From JAVBQL01 sp031549085 (lineage in GTDB: Bacteria > Spirochaetota > GWE2-31-10 > MWDO01), in the NCBI GenBank assembly GCA_031549085.1, contig JAVBQL010000007.1, positions 148,369-212,368 on the forward strand: a stretch of 64,000 bases of DNA, in the 5' to 3' direction. Positions 1 through 7,820 of this stretch are shown piece by piece. Position 1 is the stretch's first letter. Each line of letters opens with the position of its first letter. A program made the translations under genes and the position numbers. The notes below the pieces were generated by a model. It was not told the DNA's origin. It worked only from the letters and a program-made list of their open reading frames with translations, and ran no database searches.

Positions 1-1138
1 GAGACAAATCTATTGGGTGATGTATCAAAAATTGCGGAGCAATCATACTTGGGCGTGCAACTTTTTTATAGAGCTGATCAATCAAGTTTCCTCTTCCAAT
101 CTTTGCAAAATCCACATCAAGCTCAATGCCCTTTGATTTGATTGAAGCAACAAGCTCATCTTTTGTTGGATATTTATCGATATCTATATCAACATGCTTA
201 ATCAGTAGTTCTCGAAAGCTATATCTTGGCCACTCTCCATCAAAATTGATTGTATTATCACCATATTTCAATGTTAGTGAGCCATTTACCTCCATTAAGA
301 GATGCTTTATCAACTTTTCAGTAAAATCCATATTGTCTATATAGTTCCAATATGAGGCGTAGAACTCAAGAAGTGTGAAGTCTTGAAGATGCGATGGATC
401 CATTCCCTCATTTCTAAAACATCTTGAAAACTCATAGACCCTATCCATTCCGCCTGCGATACATCTCTTTAGGTAGGTCTCCGGTGATATACGCAAAAAC
501 ATATCAATATCAAGCGCATTATGGTGAGTCTGAAATGGTTTAGCCAGCGCTCCGCTAGGTTTTGTTTGAAGCACAGGAGTCTCAACCTCTAAAAAGTCAT
601 TATCGTTAAGAAAATTTCTTATTGTATTTATTACTTTTATTCTCTTTTTAAAAAGCTCTCTTGTTTCACTATTAACTATCAAATCGAGGTATCTTTGTCT
701 TGATCTTGCCTCTAAATCAGTTAGTCCGTGAAATTTTTCAGGAAGCGGGCGAATTGCCTTTGAGAGAAGTTTATAGCTTGCAACGCTAATGGTAAGTTCA
801 CCCTTGTCAGTTCTATAGAGTTCGCCATTCACACCAACAAAGTCTCCAACATCAACCATCTTTTCAAAAAATTTAAACTCTTCAACAGAGATACTTTTTT
901 TATTTAATGCGATCTGTATCTTTCCAGTCCAATCTTGGATGGTCGCAAATATAAGACTTCCAAAAGAGCGGTGAAGTATAAGTCTTCCAGCAGCACTGAT
1001 ATCTTTTGTGCCAATAGGGAGCTCCCTTATCTTCTCAATTAGCGCTGTTCTCTCAAATTTACCAACATATGGGTTTATTCCTGTCTCTCGTATCTTATCA
1101 ATTTTAGCTATTCTAACATCTCTCTCATCGCTCGCCAT
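1..1138 (-). CDS. lysS: Lysine--tRNA ligase (class II), 3'-truncated by window edge
   Basis: This class II aminoacyl-tRNA synthetase charges tRNA-Lys with lysine in the cytoplasm. The visible 379 residues start at an ATG at 1138 and read open to the window edge, so the C-terminal part with motif 3 is missing. The N-terminal OB-fold anticodon-binding domain (about residues 40-150) is followed by the catalytic core. Motif 2 is visible as FSRCFRNEGMDPSH, and the LysS-type stretches ARSRQRYLDL and EVETPVLQ are present. The upstream HNH-like gene ends 17 bases before the start on the same strand, so the two are probably cotranscribed. The assignment is firm from the motifs. The 3' end cannot be assessed. 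Confidence 0.96.
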   Translation of the reverse strand, partial: MASDERDVRIAKIDKIRETGINPYVGKFERTALIEKIRELPIGTKDISAAGRLILHRSFGSLIFATIQDWTGKIQIALNKKSISVEEFKFFEKMVDVGDFVGVNGELYRTDKGELTISVASYKLLSKAIRPLPEKFHGLTDLEARSRQRYLDLIVNSETRELFKKRIKVINTIRNFLNDNDFLEVETPVLQTKPSGALAKPFQTHHNALDIDMFLRISPETYLKRCIAGGMDRVYEFSRCFRNEGMDPSHLQDFTLLEFYASYWNYIDNMDFTEKLIKHLLMEVNGSLTLKYGDNTINFDGEWPRYSFRELLIKHVDIDIDKYPTKDELVASIKSKGIELDVDFAKIGRGNLIDQLYKKVARPSMIAPQFLIHHPIDLS

Positions 1139-1155
1139 AATATTCCTCAATTTTT

Positions 1156-2232
1156 TTATAATTTTTCAAATAATATTGAATATTCTTTATCTTCAATCTT
1201 TAATACAATATTATTTTCATTATGTGATACTATCTCACTCTTCCCTATATCAAATTCTTTATGATGATTTGGACATAGTAGAATAATATTATTCCATAGT
1301 TCCCTTCCACCTTTTGATCTTGCTTTAATGTGGGCTGCCTCAACATATTTACTACCATCTTTTTTTATGATTGTTTTTCCACATATTTGACAATGAAACC
1401 CTCGCAATAGTTTTATCTTTGCTATATTTGAGTTATTTCTTTTATAGATTTTTCCATTAATTTGGATTTTATCATCATCATTATTTGTATTATTTAGTAA
1501 TTCATTTATTAGTTCTTCTCTTGGTTTGTTTTTATAAATTTCTATTAATTCATTCTCTTCTAATTCATCAATATTCAATTTCCCAAAATAATACTCATAA
1601 ATAGTTTTTAGCTTTATAAGTTTATTTTCTTTTGTTTTATCTTTTTGCAATTCATTTATCTCATCAAGAATTACCTCTTTTGCAAAATCAAATATTTTGA
1701 AATTTCCTCTATCTTTATATCTGAGACCAGCCTGTCCTACAAGTATTTTATTATCTCCATTTGAATATTTTTTTTTATATTTTTCATCATTTAAAGGAGT
1801 TGGAAACGGCATTGAAAAATCTATTTCTGCTTGTATATTTGCAATAAAACAATCATTTTCAAAACCTTCATAATTATAGTATCTGTTATCTTTAAGTTTA
1901 TCTATTGTTGCTTTTCCATATACTCCAACAATCTTTCCTATTTCTTTCGTTATATCTTTTGACCAAAATATTATTAAAGCATCACTAAGTGGTTTGGCTA
2001 CTCCTCCTCTCATAAATCCTTGTATATATTTTTCATCATCTATCCCTTCTTTATCAAATTTAAAATTAAGTGATTCATGAGGTATATTATCTATATTTTC
2101 ATTTAGATAAGAATATCCTGATTTATAATTAGTTTTATCGAAATCAGTCCACCCTTTTGAGTTCCATGCAATATCGACTAATACTATATTTTTTATAACA
2201 CTCTCCCATGTTAAATAATGTATAGTTACTGT
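1156..2232 (-). CDS. HNH endonuclease-like protein, 5' end unresolved (possible frameshift)
   Basis: The C-terminus carries an HNH/McrA-type zinc nuclease fold: a CQIC pair, then AAHI, then NIILLCPNHHKEFD. These give the His-Asn-His metal site and a second Cys/His zinc pair. The N-terminal half contains FWSKD and IVGVYGKA stretches of unknown function. The first ATG in frame (2013) gives 285 residues, but protein-like sequence continues upstream in the same frame to a stop at 2233-2235 (for example VLVDIAWNSKGWTDF) with no ATG, GTG or TTG. An ATG at 2209 lies in the neighbouring frame, and losing one A from the A6 run (plus-strand T6 at 2189-2194) would join it to the main frame. A frameshift, a sequencing error or a rare start codon would each explain this. 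The gene ends 17 bases from lysS. The role may be defence or mobile-DNA related; that is inference. Confidence 0.7.
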   Translation of the reverse strand, partial: TVTIHYLTWESVIKNIVLVDIAWNSKGWTDFDKTNYKSGYSYLNENIDNIPHESLNFKFDKEGIDDEKYIQGFMRGGVAKPLSDALIIFWSKDITKEIGKIVGVYGKATIDKLKDNRYYNYEGFENDCFIANIQAEIDFSMPFPTPLNDEKYKKKYSNGDNKILVGQAGLRYKDRGNFKIFDFAKEVILDEINELQKDKTKENKLIKLKTIYEYYFGKLNIDELEENELIEIYKNKPREELINELLNNTNNDDDKIQINGKIYKRNNSNIAKIKLLRGFHCQICGKTIIKKDGSKYVEAAHIKARSKGGRELWNNIILLCPNHHKEFDIGKSEIVSHNENNIVLKIEDKEYSILFEKL

Positions 2233-2328
2233 TTAAAATAAGTAATATTTTCTATTTGGTTATCACTATAAATTCATTTTCTCATAGGTAGTGAAAACAA
2301 TAATAGAGAGTATACCAAATATATCCTT

Positions 2329-3474
2329 TTAAAAGAAATCCTCTTCATGTTTGTATTTGTTTTGAATATTTATAGGATTTGGCTTCCCATTTTCACCTTT
2401 TATCTTTCTAAACTCTTCCAAAATACGCTTTTCATCTTTATTAACAGATTTAGGAATTTCAATATCTATTTTTATGAAAAGATCACCCCTTTGGTTACTT
2501 TTGTCTAAATATGGGACACCATTACCTTTCACCCTAAATATCTTTCCATTCTCTGTTCCTGCTGGGATTTTAAGTTTTATACTTTTTTTGTCTAAAGTAT
2601 CAATAGTTATTTCATCACCCAATATTGCTTGGGTAAAGCTTATAGGAATCTCCATTATGAGATTATTCCCCTCCCTCATAAAGAAGTTGTGAGGCTTTAT
2701 ATTAAACTCTATATATAGATCCCCTGAAGGCACACCAGCCTCACCTTCGTTACCCTCTCCACGCAGTACAATTCTTCTGCTGTCAGAGACGCCCGGTGGT
2801 ACATGGATCTTTTTAGTTATACGTTTTAATACCAGTCCATAGCCGCTGCATTGAGGACAAGGGTTTTCTACAATTTTTCCTTCGCCTTTACATCTGCCGC
2901 ACACTGTGGATATCGAAAAGAGACCTTGACTTCTTCTTATCTGTCCAGTTCCATTACAATCTGGGCATGTAACTTTTTTTGATTTATCTTTTGAACCTGT
3001 TCCATCACATTGAGGACAGTGAACTTTTTTTTCATATGTTATCTCTGTCTCTTTTCCAAAGGCAGCCTCTTCTAGTGTTAATCTTAAACGGAAGAGAAGA
3101 TCTTCACCCTTTCTATGTATGTTTTCAGAACGTCTGCTGCCGCCCCCTCCGAAGAATGATGAGAATATATCTTCAAATCCACCACCAAATATATCACTAA
3201 AATCAGCTCCAGCAAATGGATTTCCTCCCCCTGCTCCGCCTCCCATTCCCTCAAGGCCAGCATAGCCATATTGGTCATATATTTTTCTCTTGCTGTCATC
3301 TGCTAATATTGTGTATGCTTCAGTTGCCTCTTTGAATTTCTCTTCAGCCTCTTTGCTGCCGGGGTTTTTATCAGGGTGATACTGCATAGCAAGTTTTCTA
3401 TATGCCTTTTTTATCTCATCTACAGTTGCGTTTTTTGCAACACCCAATATTTCATAACAGTCTCTCTTTGCCAT
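2329..3474 (-). CDS. dnaJ: Chaperone protein DnaJ (Hsp40)
   Basis: Type I J-protein of 381 residues that stimulates DnaK ATPase and delivers unfolded clients. The J domain (about 5-70) has the HPD motif in MQYHPDKNP. A Gly/Phe-rich linker follows (about 75-120). Four CxxCxGxG zinc repeats then appear (CPQCDGTG, CPDCNGTG, CGRCKGEG, CPQCSGYG), followed by the C-terminal client-binding domains. All expected elements are intact. It is the last gene of the minus-strand grpE-dnaK-dnaJ group. A hairpin in the gap after dnaK probably lowers its expression relative to dnaK. Confidence 0.98.
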   Translation of the reverse strand: MAKRDCYEILGVAKNATVDEIKKAYRKLAMQYHPDKNPGSKEAEEKFKEATEAYTILADDSKRKIYDQYGYAGLEGMGGGAGGGNPFAGADFSDIFGGGFEDIFSSFFGGGGSRRSENIHRKGEDLLFRLRLTLEEAAFGKETEITYEKKVHCPQCDGTGSKDKSKKVTCPDCNGTGQIRRSQGLFSISTVCGRCKGEGKIVENPCPQCSGYGLVLKRITKKIHVPPGVSDSRRIVLRGEGNEGEAGVPSGDLYIEFNIKPHNFFMREGNNLIMEIPISFTQAILGDEITIDTLDKKSIKLKIPAGTENGKIFRVKGNGVPYLDKSNQRGDLFIKIDIEIPKSVNKDEKRILEEFRKIKGENGKPNPINIQNKYKHEEDFF

Positions 3475-3509
3475 ATACTTTTCTTTCTCTCCATATTTTA
3501 AGAAAAATA

Positions 3510-3535
3510 CTCTGCCTAAAAAATTTAAGGCAGAG
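3510..3535 (-). terminator. Hairpin between dnaK and dnaJ (terminator or attenuator)
   Basis: A perfect 8-bp stem, CTCTGCCT paired with AGGCAGAG around a 10-base loop, is followed on the minus strand by TATTTTTCTT. It lies in the 98-base gap between the dnaK stop and the dnaJ start. It fits a partial Rho-independent terminator that tapers transcription into dnaJ, or a processing site. Confidence 0.65.
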
Positions 3536-3572
3536 CATCATCTTTTTTAAGAAATTATTATTTTTCTATACT

Positions 3573-5486
3573 CTATTTTTTGTCATCATCAACAACTTCA
3601 TAGTCAGCATCTTCAACATCTTTTTTGTCGTTGTTGTTGCTGCCATTTCCACCGCCATTATCTTGCGGGTTTTGACCAGCCTCTGCTTGTTGATTTTTGT
3701 AGATCTCTTCTGCCAACTTGTAGCTTGCATTTTGCAATTCTTCTGTCTTTTTCTTTAAATCTTCTAAATCAGTGCCATTAAGAGCTACTTTTAGTTGTTC
3801 AATAGCATTTGTTATATTGTTTCTATCTGTTTCAGATACTTTTTCTCCATGCTCTTTAACAGATTTTTCAACTTGATATATCAGATTATCTGCGTTATTT
3901 TTTGCATCTGCTAGATCTTTAATTTTATTATCTTCAGCAGCATGCTCCTCTGCCTCTCTAACCATCTTCTTGATCTCTTCTTCAGTTAGGCCAGAGTTTG
4001 ATTCTATTCTTATCTTTTGCTCTTTTCCAGTCCCCAAATCTTTAGCACTAACATTTAATATTCCATTTGCATCTATATCAAATATAACCTCAATTTGAGG
4101 TATTCCTCTTGCAGCTGGTGGAATATCGGTTAAATCAAATCTTCCAATAGTCTTATTTTGATTTGACATCTTTCTTTCACCTTGAAGAACATGGATAGAT
4201 ACAGCAGTCTGTCCATCAGCAGCAGTAGAGAATATTTGCTTCTCTGTCTTTGGAATTGTTGTATTTTTTGGGATAAGAGTAGTCATTACTCCACCAAGAG
4301 TCTCAATTCCAAGGCTTAAAGGTGTAACATCTAATAAAAGAATATCTTTAACATCACCCTTTAGGATTCCTCCCTGTACAGCAGCTCCAATAGCAACAGC
4401 CTCATCTGGGTTAACAGATTTTGATGGCTCTTTACCAAAAAGATCTTTTACAATAGCCTGTATAGCAGGTATTCTTGTAGAACCACCAACTAGAATAACA
4501 TCATCAATATCACCTGCAGTAAGCCCTGCATCTTTCAATGCAGTTTTACAAGGCTCTATTGTTTTTTTAAATAGATCACCACACATTTGTTCAAACTTAG
4601 CTTTTGTAAGTGTAATTTGAAGGTGCTTTGGTCCGCTTGCATCAGCAGTTATAAATGGAAGGTTGATATCTGTTGAGCCCTTGCTTGAGAGCTCTATCTT
4701 TGCCTTCTCTGATGCCTCTTTTAATCTTTGAAGAGCCATATTATCTTTGGATAGATCAATTCCAGATTGTGCTTTAAACTCTGTTATTAACCACTCTGTA
4801 ATTTGTTGGTCGAAGTTGTCTCCACCTAAGTGAGTATCACCATTTGTAGATCTAACCTCAAATACACCATCACCTATCTCTAATATAGAGATATCAAATG
4901 TACCACCACCTAGGTCATATACAGCTATCTTTCCCTCTTTTTTCTTGTCAAGTCCATAAGCAAGAGCTGCCGCTGTTGGTTCATTTATTATTCTCTTTAC
5001 CTCAAGCCCTGCGATTCTTCCTGCATCTTTTGTTGCTTGTCTTTGAGCATCATTGAAGTAGGCAGGGACTGTAACAACAGCCTCAGTAACAGTCTCTCCA
5101 AGATATGCCTCTGCAGTTGCTTTCATTTTTTGCAATATTGCAGCACTAATCTCTGGAGGAGAGTACTCCTTATCATTAATTTTTACTCTTGCATCTCCAT
5201 TAGATCCCTTAACTATATCATAAGGGATATATTTTGTCTCAACACCAACCTCTTCAAATCTTCTACCCATAAACCTCTTTATAGAGTAGATCGTATTTTT
5301 AGGGTTTGTAATCATTTGGTTTTTAGCAGGTTGTCCAACCAATCTTTCGCCTTTTGATGTAAATGCAACCACTGAAGGTGTAGTTCTCTGCCCCTCAGCG
5401 TTGGTAATTACGATTGGCTCTGTACCCTCCATTACCGCAACACATGAATTTGTAGTACCTAAATCGATTCCAATAATTTTGCTCAT
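3573..5486 (-). CDS. dnaK: Chaperone protein DnaK (Hsp70)
   Basis: Cytosolic Hsp70 of 637 residues that binds exposed hydrophobic segments in an ATP-controlled cycle with DnaJ and GrpE. The nucleotide-binding domain starts GIDLGTTNSCVAVMEG. It has the second phosphate motif in AVYDLGGGTFDISI and the adenosine motif near ILVGGSTRIPAIQ. The interdomain linker DILLLDVTPLSLGIE leads to the substrate-binding domain and helical lid. The tail is Gly/Asn-rich and ends in an acidic EVVDDDKK stretch similar to the usual EEVK-type end. Length and motifs are normal. It is 49 bases downstream of grpE. I found no CIRCE element upstream, so heat control by HrcA is not evident. Confidence 0.99.
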   Translation of the reverse strand: MSKIIGIDLGTTNSCVAVMEGTEPIVITNAEGQRTTPSVVAFTSKGERLVGQPAKNQMITNPKNTIYSIKRFMGRRFEEVGVETKYIPYDIVKGSNGDARVKINDKEYSPPEISAAILQKMKATAEAYLGETVTEAVVTVPAYFNDAQRQATKDAGRIAGLEVKRIINEPTAAALAYGLDKKKEGKIAVYDLGGGTFDISILEIGDGVFEVRSTNGDTHLGGDNFDQQITEWLITEFKAQSGIDLSKDNMALQRLKEASEKAKIELSSKGSTDINLPFITADASGPKHLQITLTKAKFEQMCGDLFKKTIEPCKTALKDAGLTAGDIDDVILVGGSTRIPAIQAIVKDLFGKEPSKSVNPDEAVAIGAAVQGGILKGDVKDILLLDVTPLSLGIETLGGVMTTLIPKNTTIPKTEKQIFSTAADGQTAVSIHVLQGERKMSNQNKTIGRFDLTDIPPAARGIPQIEVIFDIDANGILNVSAKDLGTGKEQKIRIESNSGLTEEEIKKMVREAEEHAAEDNKIKDLADAKNNADNLIYQVEKSVKEHGEKVSETDRNNITNAIEQLKVALNGTDLEDLKKKTEELQNASYKLAEEIYKNQQAEAGQNPQDNGGGNGSNNNDKKDVEDADYEVVDDDKK

Positions 5487-5535
5487 AATTTAAACTCCTT
5501 GGTTTTTATTCTAAATGTTTTTATTTCCTAATAAT

Positions 5536-6174
5536 TTATCGAGGCTTATTTACTTTAACCTCTGCTGGGCGCACTATTCTGTCATGTAGTTTATAACCGC
5601 TTCTAAATACCTCTCCAATAGTCTCATTGTCAAAGTCGCCCTCTGTCATGCTTATAGCATTGTGGATATTTGGGTCAAACTCTTCTCCCACCTCTCCATA
5701 CTTTTCAACGCCATATTTTTTAAATAGAAGATCTTGAAATTGTTTTTCAATCATTTCAATACCTTGTATGAAGCTCTCTAATGTAGGATTTGATGTTTTT
5801 CCAATAGTTGTTGCTCTCTCAAAATCGTCTAAAACAGTGAGAAGATCTGCTATTATATTAAAATTAGAATATTTTAGAGAATCTTGTCTCTCTTGAATAA
5901 ATCTTTTCCTTGTATTCTCTATATCAGCCAATGCTCTTCTGTATCTGTCTAGATATTCAGTTGATTCTTTCTCTTTCTCTGTTATAATTTCGTTAAGTTT
6001 TCTCTCTTCAGAGAGGAGTTTTATATACTCTTTTATAATCTCCTCTTTTTCCATTCCCTCAAGCATCTCTACCTCAGCCTGAAATTTTTTCTTATGTTTC
6101 TCTTTGTGATGATGTGAAGAGATATCATCTTTCTCCTCTTTGTTATTTTCATTATCAGTTTTATTCATAGTCAT
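5536..6174 (-). CDS. grpE: Nucleotide exchange factor GrpE
   Basis: GrpE releases ADP from DnaK and resets the Hsp70 cycle. This 212-residue protein has a charged, His/Lys-rich N-terminal tail and a long helix predicted as coiled coil (about 55-115, including YLDRYRRALADIENTRKR, the family signature region). A C-terminal beta domain ends GYKLHDRIVRPAEVKV. It sits directly upstream of dnaK on the same strand, as in many bacteria. The gene just upstream is not hrcA, which is a common partner elsewhere. Identification rests on the long helix signature and on context. Confidence 0.95.
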   Translation of the reverse strand: MTMNKTDNENNKEEKDDISSHHHKEKHKKKFQAEVEMLEGMEKEEIIKEYIKLLSEERKLNEIITEKEKESTEYLDRYRRALADIENTRKRFIQERQDSLKYSNFNIIADLLTVLDDFERATTIGKTSNPTLESFIQGIEMIEKQFQDLLFKKYGVEKYGEVGEEFDPNIHNAISMTEGDFDNETIGEVFRSGYKLHDRIVRPAEVKVNKPR

Positions 6175-6260
6175 GAGGCTCCTAAACCCTGTTTTTATTT
6201 AGCTGTTGCTAATGTAATAAAGAATTGTCAATATGTCAATAATTTAAAAAACCAAAATAG

Positions 6261-6662
6261 TTATATATCTTCAAATATTTTATAGTCAGTTTTGTATATA
6301 GCATGGTCTAGTACTAGGTGAAAAGCCAGCCACTCATTGACTTGCTTTAGGTATGGATTTGCTTTTAGTTCTCTCTCTCTATCTTTTAAATATAATGGTT
6401 TTTTTAAAATAATCCAAAAGCCAAGATAAGAGACTACATCTTTTTTATTTTCACCGCCAACTTTATAAAAATCTTTTATGCGGTTGATATCAGAAAAGTA
6501 GTCGACAATCAATTCAAGCACCATTCTCTCGTCAACAGAGACCAACTCTTCAAGACTTCTTTCAGATACAAAGTTATATATTTTGTCCAACAGAAATGAG
6601 TACCTTAAATCAATTTTCTCTTTACCGAATGTTTTGATTGCCTCTTTGTAATCTCTTTTCAA
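6261..6662 (-). CDS. Hypothetical protein upstream of grpE
   Basis: A 133-residue, mainly helical, soluble-looking protein with no signal peptide, membrane segment or motif I recognise. The start is TTG at 6662. AAAAAGGA (plus-strand 6669-6676) sits about 6 bases before it, and the usual ATG is absent. It is rich in charged and aromatic residues. It lies 86 bases upstream of grpE on the same strand and may be the first gene of the chaperone transcript. A link to the heat-shock response is only suggested by position. It is not HrcA-like in sequence. Confidence 0.7.
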   Translation of the reverse strand: MKRDYKEAIKTFGKEKIDLRYSFLLDKIYNFVSERSLEELVSVDERMVLELIVDYFSDINRIKDFYKVGGENKKDVVSYLGFWIILKKPLYLKDRERELKANPYLKQVNEWLAFHLVLDHAIYKTDYKIFEDI

Positions 6663-6915
6663 AGTAAGTCCTTTTTAAGGAATTATATAGTAATTTAAAC
6701 CTTAATAAAAAGGTTATTGATAATATTAATTCAACAAATATCTATTATAACATATTATAACAACATATATATAAAATATTAACACAAAATTAAACTTTAA
6801 ACAACGAAATTTATCAAAAAAAGAGCCCATATATCCAAAAAAACTGCCATTAAATATTAAATAATATATTTTTTTAAAAATAGAACAAAATAAAGAAAAA
6901 TATTGAAATTTTCTA

Positions 6916-6944
6916 TTGACTGAAATTTATAAATATTCTATACA
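6916..6944 (+). promoter_or_regulatory. Candidate sigma-70 promoter for an unannotated RNA
   Basis: TTGACT (6916-6921) is separated by 17 bases from TATACA (6939-6944), close to TTGACA-N17-TATAAT. Transcription would start near 6951, just before the foldable segment, and no ORF follows for 600 bases. AT-rich DNA produces such matches by chance, so support is moderate. Confidence 0.45.
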
Positions 6945-6950
6945 TCTTAA

Positions 6951-7063
6951 GCGTTGATACTAAAAAGCTAATGCTTAATAAAAAACGCAGCGACTGTATC
7001 GTAAAGAGTAGTTTTTTGGGGGGGGGTATTCACTACTGTTAAACGGTAACATATTCGCTGCGT
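6951..7063 (+). ncRNA. Candidate structured RNA with a G9 loop
   Basis: ACGCAGCGA (6985-6993) pairs perfectly with TCGCTGCGT (7055-7063). Inside this closing stem, AGTAGT (7007-7012) pairs with ACTACT (7032-7037) around a loop holding T6G9, and GTTA (7038-7041) can pair with TAAC (7047-7050), giving a three-way junction. Upstream, AAGC and GCTT flank TAAT as a small hairpin, and a 5' GCGTT could compete for AACGC in the closing stem. The block is much richer in G+C than its surroundings and sits after a promoter-like sequence. I do not recognise it as tmRNA, RNase P, SRP or 6S RNA. The strand and the ends are inferred. Confidence 0.4.
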
Positions 7064-7295
7064 AAAAGTATTATAGATATTATTATCTTAACTTTACCGC
7101 TAAATCTTAATTGATTTTTATCAAAAAGTCAAATTTTTTACTTTCAATCACCTTTTTAAGAGGGCATACTTACTCATTTTTTTCAATAATTTTTTTATAC
7201 AGGTCAAATATTGTTATATTTATGCAAATTTTTTGAATAGATAGCATATATATTTATATCAAAACCCATTTTTTAGAGCTAAATATCCTTTGATT

Positions 7296-7315
7296 GCCAT
7301 TTTTAATGGCTTTTT
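7296..7315 (+). terminator. Rho-independent-type terminator in the non-coding region
   Basis: GCCATT and AATGGC form a 6-bp stem with a TTT loop, directly followed by TTTTT on the plus strand. AAATATC and GATATTT flanking it could extend the structure. There is no upstream plus-strand gene for it to serve, which supports a non-coding transcript starting near 6951. Confidence 0.55.
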
Positions 7316-7421
7316 GATTGATATTTCTATGTTTTTGAATTTTTTTTGAATTTAAATTTATTTTTTTGAATTTTTTTTGTTAAATCAAGATAATATTGAA
7401 TGGTTAATAGTGAAATAAACT

Positions 7422-7450
7422 TTGACAAATAGCTTCTCTTTTATTATATT
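7422..7450 (+). promoter_or_regulatory. Candidate promoter of the DUF1858 gene
   Basis: TTGACA (7422-7427) is a perfect -35 match and lies 17 bases before TATATT (7445-7450). The implied transcript begins near 7457 and has a leader of about 120 bases before the ATG at 7576. Confidence 0.55.
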
Positions 7451-7575
7451 TTTTATTATAATAGATTTCATAGTTTATTTTGGATAAAAATGTAGGCGCT
7501 CTTTTCAAAAAAGCAGGTTTCTTTTATTTTAATAATAAATTATTATAACTTACTTAATTATATTTGGAGGTTTTT

Positions 7576-7779
7576 ATGAGTAAAATAACAAAAGATATGA
7601 ATCTAAAGGATCTATTAAATAGTTTTCCACAAAGTGCAAGGGTTTTTGCAGCTTATGGAATAGGATGCCTTGGCTGTTCAATGGCTAATTTTGAAACTAT
7701 AGAGCAAGGTATTACTGCTCATGGCATCAATATTGATGAGTTTATGAAAGATCTAAATGATTTTGTTGAAGCAAATTAA
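7576..7779 (+). CDS. DUF1858 domain protein (small CxxC protein)
   Basis: This 67-residue protein matches the DUF1858 pattern: an N-terminal LKDLLNSFPQSARVF helix, then a conserved glycine and a CLGC pair (GIGCLGCSM), then ETIEQGITAHGINIDEF. Family members are often fused or adjacent to hybrid-cluster or redox proteins, and the CxxC pair may be redox-active or bind metal. The exact function is unknown. The start is ATG 7576, placed 5 bases after GGAGG; an in-frame TTG at 7564 overlaps that ribosome site and is unlikely. No redox partner gene is adjacent. Confidence 0.88.
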   Translation: MSKITKDMNLKDLLNSFPQSARVFAAYGIGCLGCSMANFETIEQGITAHGINIDEFMKDLNDFVEAN

Positions 7780-7820
7780 TTTTGTATAATTCTAATTTAT
7801 AAGGATGGTTATTATTTTTA

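Larger units (their letters stand above)
6663..7575. other. 913-bp non-coding region
   Basis: Longest stretch without a supported gene, and very AT-rich apart from one G9 tract. Read left to right on plus it holds a promoter-like sequence (6916-6944), a foldable segment with a 9-bp outer stem (6985-7063), a terminator-like hairpin (7296-7315), an A/T-tract block of repeated TTTTTGAATTT units (about 7336-7380), and a second promoter-like sequence (7422-7450) leading to the DUF1858 gene. The left 250 bases would also contain the promoter of the minus-strand chaperone group, but I see no clear one. Confidence 0.6.

Noticed and set aside
6985..7063. Retron msr-msd or tmRNA
   Set aside because: No reverse transcriptase gene is nearby, and neither a tRNA-like end nor a tag-peptide reading frame is visible.
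7336..7380. Replication origin because of repeated A/T tracts
   Set aside because: No DnaA-box cluster (TTATCCACA-type) and no dnaA or dnaN nearby; the tracts are simple AT-rich sequence.
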